Positions 33,186 to 40,760 of a DNA stretch of 64,000 bases are shown here, piece after piece (within the stretch, counting starts at the first letter, position 1; every line of letters begins with the position of its first letter). The translations under genes were made by a program, and so were the position numbers. Source of the DNA: Nonomuraea spiralis. GTDB taxonomy: Bacteria > Actinomycetota > Actinomycetes > Streptosporangiales > Streptosporangiaceae. The notes below the pieces were generated by a model, which was not told the origin of the DNA, ran no database searches, and saw nothing but the letters and a program-made list of their open reading frames with translations. The stretch covers positions 4,425-68,424 of the forward strand of contig NZ_BMRC01000020.1 of assembly GCF_014648435.1 (NCBI RefSeq), given 5' to 3'.

Positions 33186-33770
33186 TTAATCGGTGCGGGC
33201 CGCCCTGGCGGCCTGCTCGATCTTCGCCCAGTAGGAAGCACGGGCTTCCTCGTCGATCTGCTCCTCGTATTCGGGGCGCAACCCGGTCCGGCCGTCGAGG
33301 CTCTCGCGCAGGATATCGGCGTGCCCGGCATGCCGGGTGGACTCGGCGAGGACATGGACCATGATGGCGAACAGGTTCGTGTGCCAGGCCGGCGTTGACT
33401 CCGGCCACCACGGCACATGGCCGGGGGCGTCGAGGGGAAGCTCGTTGATCGTCGCGTCCGAGTGTTCCCACGTACGCCGGTAGAACCCGATGATCTGATC
33501 GCGGGTCTCGTCCTCGGTCGCCCACAGATCGTTGCCGTCGGAGTCCTGCCACCGGGGCAGCGGTTCTGGGGAAGGGCGGTCGAAGACCTCGCCGAAGTAC
33601 CTGGCCTCGATGGTGGCCACGTGTTTGACCAGGCCGAGGAGGTTGGTCCCGGTCGCTGTCAAAGGTCGGCGGGCGTCGTATTCGGACAAGCCGTCGAGCT
33701 TCCAGAGCAGCGCCTTGCGGTCCCGCCGCAGTCTCTCGTGCAGGTTGTCTTTCACGAAATCGTCGATCAC
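33186..33770 (-). CDS. DinB/DUF664 family protein
   Basis: 194 residues from GTG 33770. The four-helix DinB-like fold is indicated by LRRDRKALLWKLDGLSEYDA, GTNLLGLVKHVATIEARYFG with the first metal His, and MVHVLAESTRHAGHADILRE with two further His in the usual HxxxHxG-like arrangement. The ending (EQIDEEARASYWAKIEQAAR) is standard for the actinobacterial mini-DinB group. Members bind divalent metal and some act as thiol transferases (for example mycothiol-dependent); this one is uncharacterised. It lies between two gaps and looks monocistronic. Confidence 0.88.
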   Translation of the reverse strand: MIDDFVKDNLHERLRRDRKALLWKLDGLSEYDARRPLTATGTNLLGLVKHVATIEARYFGEVFDRPSPEPLPRWQDSDGNDLWATEDETRDQIIGFYRRTWEHSDATINELPLDAPGHVPWWPESTPAWHTNLFAIMVHVLAESTRHAGHADILRESLDGRTGLRPEYEEQIDEEARASYWAKIEQAARAARTD

Positions 33771-34136
33771 GGGTCACGATTCTGTCAGGCTGCGCCGGTG
33801 GGCTCAGCTTGCGAGCTGCCTGGAGTCGTTCGGCTCCGCCGGCTATCGCTCACAGCCACACTGCCCGGGACTTGAGGTCCCGCAGGGCAGGAGGCCTAGG
33901 GTTTCGGGGGTTTCCCAGGCGATCAGGTGCCGCTCGGGCGCGCCGAGCCGGTGCGCGAGGTCCACACCGAGACCACGGTCCGCACCCAGACCCAAGAGGC
34001 ACGGTCACGGGCGCACAGTGGCTCCGCCGGAGCGGGCCACGTACGTGGAGGCCAGGCGTGCTGTCGCGCCTTTTGGAGACCGGTCGAGCTGGTCTTCAAA
34101 AACAATCGATTCTCAACACCTGAGAGACTGATCTTT
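33771..34136. other. Intergenic gap, nothing recognised
   Basis: About 365 bp between the DinB-like gene start and the next plus-strand gene. It should hold both promoters. GGACTTGAGGTCCC near 33869 includes a near-perfect inverted repeat (GGACtt-gagGTCC). No coding region was supported, although a long frame runs through on the plus strand into the next gene. Confidence 0.4.
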
Positions 34137-34793
34137 GTGTCAGACGACCCAGACCTCCGGCCCTCCGTAGAGATTCGCGACTACCTCAGACGAGAGCTGA
34201 ATTCGGCTCTACGCAGGCCAGGGATGTACGGCAACGAGGTCGCGCTGCGCATTCTCGTCGACCACCTGGCGCATGTGGAACAACGTGAGGATCACTGGTC
34301 CGCAGCCTTGCAGGACTGGAAGACGCACGGGGCCTTCATGTCGACCGGAGTCACCGGAGCGTTCGCCTGTTTGATACCCGGTCATTACGCGTGCGGTGTG
34401 GCTTCGATCTACGCGGAATTCGCCCGTACCCAAGGCTGGCTCCAAGCCGATCGCACACTGACACTCCAGGAGTACCGTGCCCTCACGGCCACGATCAGCA
34501 CCTGGACAGCGCTCAACCGGACACTCACCGAAGTCACGACCGCCTTCGGCCCACCCTCGATCCTCTTCGGCGGGAACAACCCGCTCTACGGAAAGACCCT
34601 CAGCTACCTGACCGGCGTGCCCGAAGAGCCGATGATCTCCTTTCACCTCTGGAACGGGCCGGCCCTGGAAGCCGAACAACAATGGCCACCCGCCCACGCC
34701 GAGCCTGTTCTGCTCGCCGTCCGCATCGGTGAGGGGAATTTCGGCCAGAGCTTCACCTTTACCCCCGAGGGCCGGCTCCGCCGCCCTGTATGA
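34137..34793 (+). CDS. Hypothetical cytoplasmic protein
   Basis: 218 residues from GTG 34137, chosen because codon usage and protein character begin there and a GAGAGA sits about 10 bp upstream; the frame upstream is Arg/Ser-rich and unlike protein. The protein starts with charged helices (VEIRDYLRRELNSALRRPGM), then LRILVDHLAHVEQREDHW, and includes GNNPLYGKTLSYLTGVPEEP and HLWNGPALEAE. No signal peptide or membrane segment. I recognise the RPGMYG helix-loop as recurring in actinobacterial hypothetical proteins but know no function. Lower GC than its neighbours around its 5' end hints at a different history. Confidence 0.7.
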   Translation: MSDDPDLRPSVEIRDYLRRELNSALRRPGMYGNEVALRILVDHLAHVEQREDHWSAALQDWKTHGAFMSTGVTGAFACLIPGHYACGVASIYAEFARTQGWLQADRTLTLQEYRALTATISTWTALNRTLTEVTTAFGPPSILFGGNNPLYGKTLSYLTGVPEEPMISFHLWNGPALEAEQQWPPAHAEPVLLAVRIGEGNFGQSFTFTPEGRLRRPV

Positions 34794-35580
34794 ATCTGTT
34801 CAACCGCCGGGCGAAGCGAGCGACGTCCAGGCACTGTCGGGCGCTGACTCCATCCATGATGGGACGCAATCGTCCCCTGGCTGCGTGATTGCTTCTCGAG
34901 CCAACGAGTTGTCGCTCGCCGAGTAGACGCCGGGTCGCGGTGATGTGGCTCGAGCGGTACGGGCCGGCATATCAACACGCCACGGGCGGTCAAGGGCGCG
35001 CGTTCACGCAGGTCAGTGGCCTACTGGAACCCCTGCTCGCGCAACAGATCGGTCTTCGGGAGGTCCGGGCCGACAGTCGGTGACCTTCACCATTTGCGGT
35101 CGGATTTGTGGAACCTCTCGCCCATCCTGAGGCTCGGTAGCTCGACTTCTCAGCTCGCGGTCGGACCTTCCACCGGTTGTGAAGCCGTTTCGAGGGCCGC
35201 GAGCTCTTCTGGACTGCCGACGAAGGCGGGACCGCATCCTGGGGGGAAGGCGTTCCACCACCATGGCGACGGCTTGTTCAGGTGTCGCGGCGTGCCCCAC
35301 CATCTGACCGCGTGGGGGGGCCGGCCACGAAAGTGCTTTGAGATCGTATACCGTCTGCGCCCGGATGTGAGCGGGCCCGCGTTCGGGCGCCGCGACCGTG
35401 GCGTTCCTCAGCACGATCGTCAACCCCAACACCGGACGGGTCGCGTTGCGCCCTGGTGGCCGGGTTCGGCCCGCAGAACGACGCCGATCGCTTGGGAAAC
35501 GGATGTCCCTCAAGCGGTCGGCGAGTGGTGTTCGTGCGTGCGTGGTCTCGCGGTGACCAGGCCCGGCTCCGTACGCCGAA
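34794..35580. other. Long gap with a possible minus-strand gene fragment
   Basis: Nearly 790 bp without a convincing gene. On the minus strand from about 35440 down to 35150 a protein-like stretch can be read: VYDLKALSWPAPPRGQMVGH, AATPEQAVAMVVERLPP, then in another frame CGPAFVGSPEELAALETASQ before TGA at 35150-35152. The need for a frameshift and the missing start suggest a decayed gene of unknown family. The rest shows nothing I recognise. Confidence 0.35.
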
Positions 35581-35991
35581 TCAGTCGAGCAGTGCGGTCG
35601 CCTCGACCTCGACGAGCACGTCCGGCTCGAAGAGGTGGTCGACGCCGATGAGGGAGGCCGGCGGCATGGGGAGCGCAAGGCCGATCTCCTCGGCGACGGC
35701 CTCGACTCCGGCCATGAAGTCGCCGATCTTCTCCGGACTCCACCGGGTCACATAGAACGTCAGGCGCAACACGTCCGCGAACGAGGCACCTGCGCCTGCC
35801 AGGCCGACGGCGGTGTTGCGCAGAGCCTGCGCGACCTGTCCGGCCAGATCGCCGGGGGCCACCGGGGTTCCGTCGGCCCGTCGTGCGACCTGCCCGCTGA
35901 CATGGACGTGCGTCGTGCCCGTGCCGACGGCGACATGGTGGTAGGGGGTTGGCTGGAGCAGGCCTTCAGGGGTGAAATGCTTGACGGCCAC
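35581..35991 (-). CDS. RidA family (YjgF/YER057c) protein
   Basis: 136 residues from GTG 35991, with AAGGAG upstream. The fold is recognisable from THVHVSGQVARRADGTPVAP, QVAQALRNTAVGLAGAGASF and DVLRLTFYVT near the middle, plus the end PPASLIGVDHLFEPDVLVEV EATA segment. The last block normally has an (R/S)xxxxVxxL and a catalytic Arg in housekeeping RidA (IEIEAIA end); here GVDHLFEPD lacks the classical Arg, placing it among the RidA-like Rid2-Rid7 branches, whose deaminase activity is uncertain. It is divergent from a HxlR regulator with 79 bp between starts and is probably its target. Confidence 0.88.
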   Translation of the reverse strand: MAVKHFTPEGLLQPTPYHHVAVGTGTTHVHVSGQVARRADGTPVAPGDLAGQVAQALRNTAVGLAGAGASFADVLRLTFYVTRWSPEKIGDFMAGVEAVAEEIGLALPMPPASLIGVDHLFEPDVLVEVEATALLD

Positions 35992-36026
35992 AGCTGTTTC
36001 TCCTTGTCAACGTAGGTATCTTTAAG

Positions 36027-36037
36027 CTACTTAGTAG
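36027..36037. promoter_or_regulatory. Candidate HxlR operator CTACT-T-AGTAG
   Basis: An 11-bp perfect odd palindrome lies midway between the divergent RidA and HxlR starts, in an AT-rich patch. GTAGG occurs again 14 bases upstream (36013), so the site may extend. HxlR proteins typically bind short inverted or direct repeats of this kind. Confidence 0.45.
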
Positions 36038-36070
36038 GAGAAGGACACTTCAACGAGACCAGGTTTCACC

Positions 36071-36442
36071 ATGGATACCGGCAGCGAACTCCGCATCGAC
36101 GCCCCACACCGCGAACTCCTCGATCAGGTGCTCGACAAGTGGTCCCTCGGTGTGCTCAACGAGCTCTGCGAACGCCCCTGCCGCTTCAACCAGCTACGCC
36201 GGGCCATGCCCGCGGTCACGCAGAAGTCGCTGACCGCGACTCTTCGCCGCCTCGAGCGCAACGGGGTGATCGAACGCGAGGTCCTCTCCACGCGGCCGGT
36301 GGCGATCGAGTATCGGATCACACCGCTCGGCAAGACCTTGCGGCAGCCTGTTGACGTCCTGCTGGCCTGGGCGTCCGAGCACATGCCCGCCATCGAACAT
36401 GCCCGTGACGTCTTCGACACGCGCGAAGACGCGGGCCTCTGA
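36071..36442 (+). CDS. HxlR family transcriptional regulator
   Basis: 123 residues from ATG 36071. The winged-helix HxlR domain fills almost all of it: VLDKWSLGVLNELCERPCRF, NQLRRAMPAVTQKSLTATLR and RLERNGVIEREVL, followed by the wing VAIEYRITPLGKTLR, each at the normal place. These are compact MarR-like regulators, often redox- or metabolite-responsive; here one Cys (ELCERPC) pair near residue 36-40 could sense oxidation. It is divergent from a RidA-like gene and probably represses both. Confidence 0.93.
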   Translation: MDTGSELRIDAPHRELLDQVLDKWSLGVLNELCERPCRFNQLRRAMPAVTQKSLTATLRRLERNGVIEREVLSTRPVAIEYRITPLGKTLRQPVDVLLAWASEHMPAIEHARDVFDTREDAGL

Positions 36443-36613
36443 GACCTGTGTCCTGGTCCCGTTCGAGCCGGCGGCTCAGGCCCGTGACGGGGCGGCCGAG
36501 CATCGAAGCCTTTCCTGCTGTCGTGCATGAACTTCCGAGGGCGCGGGATTCCGCACCCACACCTCGCCCCGGTGCGGCGATCGTCCGCTCTGCGCAGTGG
36601 GAAGCCGTCAGAT

Positions 36614-36800
36614 TCAGCCCCGCTCGGCAGCGATGCGGGCGGCCTCGTGCCGATTGGCCGCTCCACGCGTGGCGATCGCCTCAGCGAGAGTTACGCACCG
36701 TGCCTGCGACACCGACACCTGTCGAGCGATCTCCTCGGCGGGCGGCGTCCCGTGCCAGGGCGAGCATGTCGGCCTCACGGGGCGTGAGCGGGGAGTTCCC
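36614..36800 (-). pseudogene. LuxR-type HTH relic
   Basis: The C-terminal DNA-binding domain of a LuxR/NarL protein can be traced on the minus strand as SPLTPREADMLALARDAA, then AEEIARQVSVSQ, then LAEAIATRGAANRHEAARIA ending in TGA at 36614-36616. Consecutive parts lie in different frames, with breaks near 36740 and 36690. The receiver or sensor part is missing. This can no longer encode a working regulator. Confidence 0.7.
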
Positions 36801-36953
36801 CGCGCGGGTCGCCTCGGCCGCCGGTTCCGGATCGACATGACGGCCGCCCGCGGCGATCTTGGCGGGGCCGCCTGAGGGGCGCCTGAGCCGCGTGGTGGCA
36901 TTCCGGCCGGCCGCTGTGGGGGGCTTCAGACCGACGGGCGTTTGGCGCGGGCG

Positions 36954-37113
36954 GAGCGACGATCTCGGCGAGCTGGGTGTTGGCCTCGCGGGTCACCACG
37001 ATGGCGCCGGCCTCCGGCAGGTCCTGCACACCCGGAGACGACAGGGACAGTACGGCGACATCGATGCCTTGGTCGTCCATGTGGGCCGGCCGCTGCTCGC
37101 CGACTTCACGCAA
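36954..37113 (-). pseudogene. Amidohydrolase (TIM-barrel, amidohydrolase_2) relic
   Basis: The stretch MREVGEQRPAHMDDQGIDVA followed by VLSLSSPGVQDLPEAGA and REANTQLAEIVA matches the recurrent (D/E)xGxxRLxxMDxxGIDxxVLSxxxPG...N.xLAE pattern of amidohydrolase_2/decarboxylase-type enzymes. After this the frame degenerates to Pro/Arg-rich nonsense, and the metal-binding His residues of the barrel are absent. It lies head to tail with the LuxR relic, suggesting a short operon that has decayed together. Confidence 0.6.
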
Positions 37114-37210
37114 GGTTCCTCACGATCGGGCTGTCCCCGAAGCCGCGTGAGAAGATCCGCGACGACGAGCCTCCGCTCCAGGGTGGAGCTTCCTGGCCTG
37201 ACGAGCCGTC

Positions 37211-37663
37211 TCAGGAGAGCGTCCGCGCGTACCGTTGGAGCGTCATCCGCCACCGTTCGCTCGTCAGGACCTCCTCCTCCAGGGCCAGCTCGGCAGGCGC
37301 GCCCGGTGCGCACACCCCGTAAACCTGGCTTGCCACCTCCGGCGCCAGCAAGTAGTCGTAGCTGAAAGAGCCCTCGAACGCGAGCCATGCCACAACGGCG
37401 CCTTCGCATGCCCGGTCCAGGCATGCCTTCAGATAGGCATCCAGGTCCTCGGGAACGGCATCGAAGATCAGGTCGTACTCGAACACGTGCCGCCCCGGCA
37501 GATAGTCCTCATCGGCCGTGAGGTCGTAGACCTTCACCTGTGAGGGCGCGACGTCGCCGTCACGAAAGCCGGCCTGGAGCGGCGCCTTGGCGGTGGTGAC
37601 CACGAAGATGCTGATGACGCACCGGACACCATCCCATGTCAGCGCCTCGGCGACCTTCCCCAC
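37211..37663 (-). CDS. Acidic hypothetical protein, possible immunity protein
   Basis: 150 residues. The start is GTG 37663: the stop TAG of the upstream fragment overlaps it (TAGTG), giving translational coupling, and protein character begins there. It is strongly acidic, for example KVYDLTADEDYLPG, EYDLIFDAVPEDLDAYLK, and ELALEEEVLTSERW. No signal peptide or membrane segment. I know no family for it. The preceding coupled frame is the C-terminal tail of a larger basic protein whose 5' part is missing. A small acidic protein coded directly after such a tail is the arrangement of polymorphic-toxin/immunity pairs, and that is my best guess. Confidence 0.6.
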   Translation of the reverse strand: MGKVAEALTWDGVRCVISIFVVTTAKAPLQAGFRDGDVAPSQVKVYDLTADEDYLPGRHVFEYDLIFDAVPEDLDAYLKACLDRACEGAVVAWLAFEGSFSYDYLLAPEVASQVYGVCAPGAPAELALEEEVLTSERWRMTLQRYARTLS

Positions 37664-37950
37664 TACAGACCCCACTTCGCGATGTTCCTGGCGGCAGGTA
37701 CCACGGCCGAGATGACCTTGCCCTGGTACGGGCCTTCTGTTGCGACGAAGACAACTACCATCTTGCCGCGCACCATGCCCGCGAACGCTCTTGTCTTGGT
37801 GCCGCCCAGCTTCCACGCGAATGTCTTCGTGGGGTTGGTGAGGATCGGAGTCAGTGGCGCGTCGTTGTCGTGCGGGATTTCGGCGGGTACTGCCAGAGGC
37901 CGGGGCCCGTGGATGTGCGCCGCGGTCTTCCGGTCACCGGGGCCGACGGA
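37663..37950 (-). pseudogene. Orphan C-terminal fragment, possible polymorphic-toxin tail
   Basis: An open frame of 95 codons on the minus strand is bounded upstream by an in-frame stop (37951-37953) and has no good start codon. It ends at TAG 37663-37665. Its first part is Pro/His-rich (HIHGPRPLAVPAEIPHDNDA), like a linker, and its second part looks like a small folded domain, KTFAWKLGGTKTRAFAGMVR, GKMVVVFVATEGPYQGKVIS, AVVPAARNIAKWGL. It is basic, whereas the coupled downstream protein is acidic. These features fit the toxic tip of an RHS/LXG/CdiA-type protein displaced from its carrier. I cannot name the toxin family. Confidence 0.5.
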
Positions 37951-37982
37951 CTAACATTGACGCCGCGCGCGCGGATCTCCGC

Positions 37983-38007
37983 GATCTTTCAGATTTTCTG
38001 AAAGATC
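37983..38007. promoter_or_regulatory. Perfect inverted repeat upstream of the ABC operon
   Basis: GATCTTTCAGA and its exact complement (11-bp arms, 37983-37993 and 37997-38007) surround a TTT loop. The AT content contrasts with the surrounding DNA. It is 110 bp before the ABC substrate-binding gene and 33 bp upstream of the toxin-tail frame on the other strand, so it may be an operator for the ABC operon. A terminator role is less likely. Confidence 0.65.
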
Positions 38008-38116
38008 CGTTGCAGAACTCCTCGATGGACGTGTGCTCTCGCTCGCCAACAGACTCCCTTCCTGAGATCCACAGCGGACCCGACCGATCGGGGCCGCTTC
38101 ACAGGAAGCGCGATCT

Positions 38117-39844
38117 ATGGCGAATCGATCCCGGAGAGTGGTGCCCGCAGGGCTCGCGCTCGTGCTGGCCCTCGTGACGGCGGGCTGCAACGCGAACCCG
38201 CAGTCCAGCTCGCAGTCCGGCTCGCAGTCCACCGAGCCGACGACGAGCAAGAAGACGACGGGGCTCGAGTCCGTGCCCCAGGGCGGGACCCTGCATTACC
38301 TCTCGCGGCGCGCGACCGAGTCCTTCGAGACCGCCAACGCGCAGATGGTGCCGACCAGCCGGCTGCGGTGGGTGCACCGCGGGCTGACGTCGTGGCGGAC
38401 GCTCCCCGACAAGGACACGGTCCTCGTGCCGGACCTCGCCACCGACACCGGCAAGACGGACGACGGCGGCAAGACGTGGACCTTCACGTTGAAGGAGGGC
38501 TTGAAGTTCTCCGACGGCAGCCCCATCACCGCGCAGGACGTGAAGTACGGCATCGAGCGGTCGTTCGCGCCGATGTTTCAGGGCGGCCTTGGCTACCACA
38601 AGACGCTGCTGGTCGGCGGCACCGACTACGACGGCCCGTACGACGGCAAGGAGCTCGACTCCATCGAGGTCGCCGGTGACCACAAGATCGTCTTCCGGCT
38701 GAAGCGTCCGTTCGGCAACTGGCCGTGGATCGTCAGCATGCCGGCCTTCGCGCCGGTGCCGGCCGCCGCCGACACCAAGCCGGAGACGTACGGCGAGCAC
38801 CCGGTCGCCAGCGGCCCGTACCAGGTGACGAGCTTCCGCAAGGGGTCGCAGGCGGTGCTGGAGCGCAACCCGAACTGGACGGCCGACAGCGACCAGGTGC
38901 GGTTCGCCGGCCCGGACAAGATCGTCCTTGACATGGGCCTGAACAACGACACGATCGTGCAGCGCCTCATCGACGACAAGGGCGAGGACCAGACCGCGAT
39001 CAGCAACGCGCTCATCTCGCCGTCGCAGTTCCAGCGGATCCAGTCCGACCCGTCGATCGCCGGCCGCATGGCCAACAGCCCCTCGGGCTACTTCCGCTAC
39101 CTCGCCATGAACGTCAAGCGCCCGGGTCTGTCCGACGTCCGCGTGCGGCAGGCGATCAACTACGCGATCAACAAGGCCGAGTTGCAAAGCGTGTACGGCG
39201 GCCCGAAGTTCGGCGGCCAGATCACCTCGACCATCATGACGCCCGGCATCCCCGGCTACACCGAGTACAACCTGTACGACGGCGGTGACACCGGCAACGT
39301 CGACAAGGCGAAGGAACTGCTCGCCGCCGCCGGCGCCTCCGACCTGAAGCTCACACTGACCTATCCGACCGACGTGAGTGCGATCGAGGAGAAGGAAGCC
39401 CAGAGCATCAAGAACTCGCTGGCGCGGGTCGGCGTCAAGGTCGAGCTCAAGGGCCTGGACGGCAACACCTGGTCCGAGCTCGTCTCGTCCGACGACGGCG
39501 ACTACGACATGACGACGAACGGCTGGGGAGCGGACTTCCCGAGCGGCATGAGCACCATCCAGCCGCTGTTCGCGTCGAGCGAGATCGGCAACGGCGGCGG
39601 AAACGCCTCGAAGTTCTCCAACCCCAAGGTGGACGCCGCGATCGACGCCGCGGTCGCGGAGCCGGACCTCGACAAGGCCGCCAAGATGTGGGCCGCGATC
39701 GACAAGCAGATCATGGAGGACGCCCCGGTCGTGCCGATCCTCGTGCAGCGCACGCAGGCCCTGGCCGGTTCGAAGATCATGAACTACTTCATCCCGGCCT
39801 ACCCGCCGTTCGCGAACGAGTTGGTCGTCGGTGTCGATCGCTGA
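38117..39844 (+). CDS. ABC transporter substrate-binding lipoprotein, family 5
   Basis: 575 residues from ATG 38117, with AGGAAG upstream. The signal ends in lipobox LVTAGC with Cys near residue 24, followed by a Ser/Gln/Thr-rich tether. The mature protein is an oligopeptide-type (SBP_bac_5) binding protein: WTFTLKEGLKFSDGSPITAQ near residue 115 is the family hallmark, HPVASGPYQVTSFRKGSQAV and RVRQAINYAINKAELQ are further conserved positions. It heads a five-gene operon (binding protein, two permeases, two ATPases) with overlapping genes. Peptides, nickel complexes or opines are typical cargo; the substrate here is unknown. Confidence 0.95.
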   Translation: MANRSRRVVPAGLALVLALVTAGCNANPQSSSQSGSQSTEPTTSKKTTGLESVPQGGTLHYLSRRATESFETANAQMVPTSRLRWVHRGLTSWRTLPDKDTVLVPDLATDTGKTDDGGKTWTFTLKEGLKFSDGSPITAQDVKYGIERSFAPMFQGGLGYHKTLLVGGTDYDGPYDGKELDSIEVAGDHKIVFRLKRPFGNWPWIVSMPAFAPVPAAADTKPETYGEHPVASGPYQVTSFRKGSQAVLERNPNWTADSDQVRFAGPDKIVLDMGLNNDTIVQRLIDDKGEDQTAISNALISPSQFQRIQSDPSIAGRMANSPSGYFRYLAMNVKRPGLSDVRVRQAINYAINKAELQSVYGGPKFGGQITSTIMTPGIPGYTEYNLYDGGDTGNVDKAKELLAAAGASDLKLTLTYPTDVSAIEEKEAQSIKNSLARVGVKVELKGLDGNTWSELVSSDDGDYDMTTNGWGADFPSGMSTIQPLFASSEIGNGGGNASKFSNPKVDAAIDAAVAEPDLDKAAKMWAAIDKQIMEDAPVVPILVQRTQALAGSKIMNYFIPAYPPFANELVVGVDR

Positions 39845-40760
39845 GATCCAGCAGGCGGAGGGCCGGGGCACCTCGGTCCTCGGCCGCTTCCTCCGGAAGC
39901 GGTCCGGCGTCGCCGGCCTGGTCATGCTGGTGGTGCCGCTCGTCGCGGGGCTCTGCGCCCCGCTGCTCGTGTGGATGGAGGGACAGGACCCGAACACCTT
40001 GCACACCGACGTGCTCGACCCGGACGGCGGCCGTCCGCTGGGCGCCTTCGGTGGCGTCAGCGCCGACCACTGGCTCGGTGTCGTCCCGGTGACGGGTGTC
40101 GACCTGTTCGCCCAGATCGTCTACGGCATCCGCTCGTCGCTGTTCATCGCGTTCGGGGCGAGCATCCTGTCGATCGCCTTCGCCGCCGTCCTCGGTACGG
40201 CGATCGGGTACTTCGGTGGCTGGCTCAACGCCGTCGCGGGGCGGGTGATCGACTTCATGTTCGGTTTCCCGGGCCTGATGTTCGTCATCGCGATCATGGC
40301 GATCGTGCCGCCGGAGATGCCGCGGGCGCTGGTCCTCGTACTGGTACTGGCCTTCTTCGGCTGGACCGTCCCGGCCCGGATCATCGGCGCCCAGGCCGGC
40401 GCCGTCAACGCCCGCGCCTTCGTCGAGGCGGCGCGCGCGACAGGCGCCGCGCCCTGGCAGATCATCCGCCGGGAGATGTTGCCGCACCTCTTCGGCCTGG
40501 TCGTCGTCCTGTTCGCGATGTCACTTCCCGGCAACGTCAGCGTCGTCGCGGGACTGTCGTTCCTCGGCGTCGGCCTGCGTGGCGATGTCCCCGACCTCGG
40601 CAAACTGCTTTCGGACTCGCTGCCGTGGATCTACAGCGGTGCGGACGTCTGGTACATGCTCTTCCCGGGCGCCGTGGTGTTCCTGATCGTATTCGGCGCC
40701 ACGCTCGCCGGTGACGCGCTCCGCGACGTCCTCGACGTGCGCATGGAGGATTCCGCATGA
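39831..40760 (+). CDS. ABC transporter permease (DppC-like)
   Basis: 309 residues from GTG 39831, overlapping the binding-protein gene by 14 bp. Six membrane segments with an N-terminal cytoplasmic leader (FLRKRSGVAGLVMLVVPLVA, first helix). The ATPase-contacting EAA loop is EAARATGAAPWQIIRREMLP. The ending LVFGATLAGDALRDVLDVRM is the family consensus GDxLRDxLDPR. The extracytoplasmic loop after helix 1 is long and Asp/Gly-rich, including HWLGVVPVTGVDLFAQIVYG, the position of HxLGTDxxGRD in the family. Second gene of the operon. Confidence 0.94.
   Translation: MSIAEIQQAEGRGTSVLGRFLRKRSGVAGLVMLVVPLVAGLCAPLLVWMEGQDPNTLHTDVLDPDGGRPLGAFGGVSADHWLGVVPVTGVDLFAQIVYGIRSSLFIAFGASILSIAFAAVLGTAIGYFGGWLNAVAGRVIDFMFGFPGLMFVIAIMAIVPPEMPRALVLVLVLAFFGWTVPARIIGAQAGAVNARAFVEAARATGAAPWQIIRREMLPHLFGLVVVLFAMSLPGNVSVVAGLSFLGVGLRGDVPDLGKLLSDSLPWIYSGADVWYMLFPGAVVFLIVFGATLAGDALRDVLDVRMEDSA

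Noticed and set aside
33927..34136. An upstream extension of the 34137 hypothetical gene
   Set aside because: The frame is open but the residues are Arg/Thr/Ser-rich without order, and the GTG at 34137 with a nearby purine stretch is a better start.
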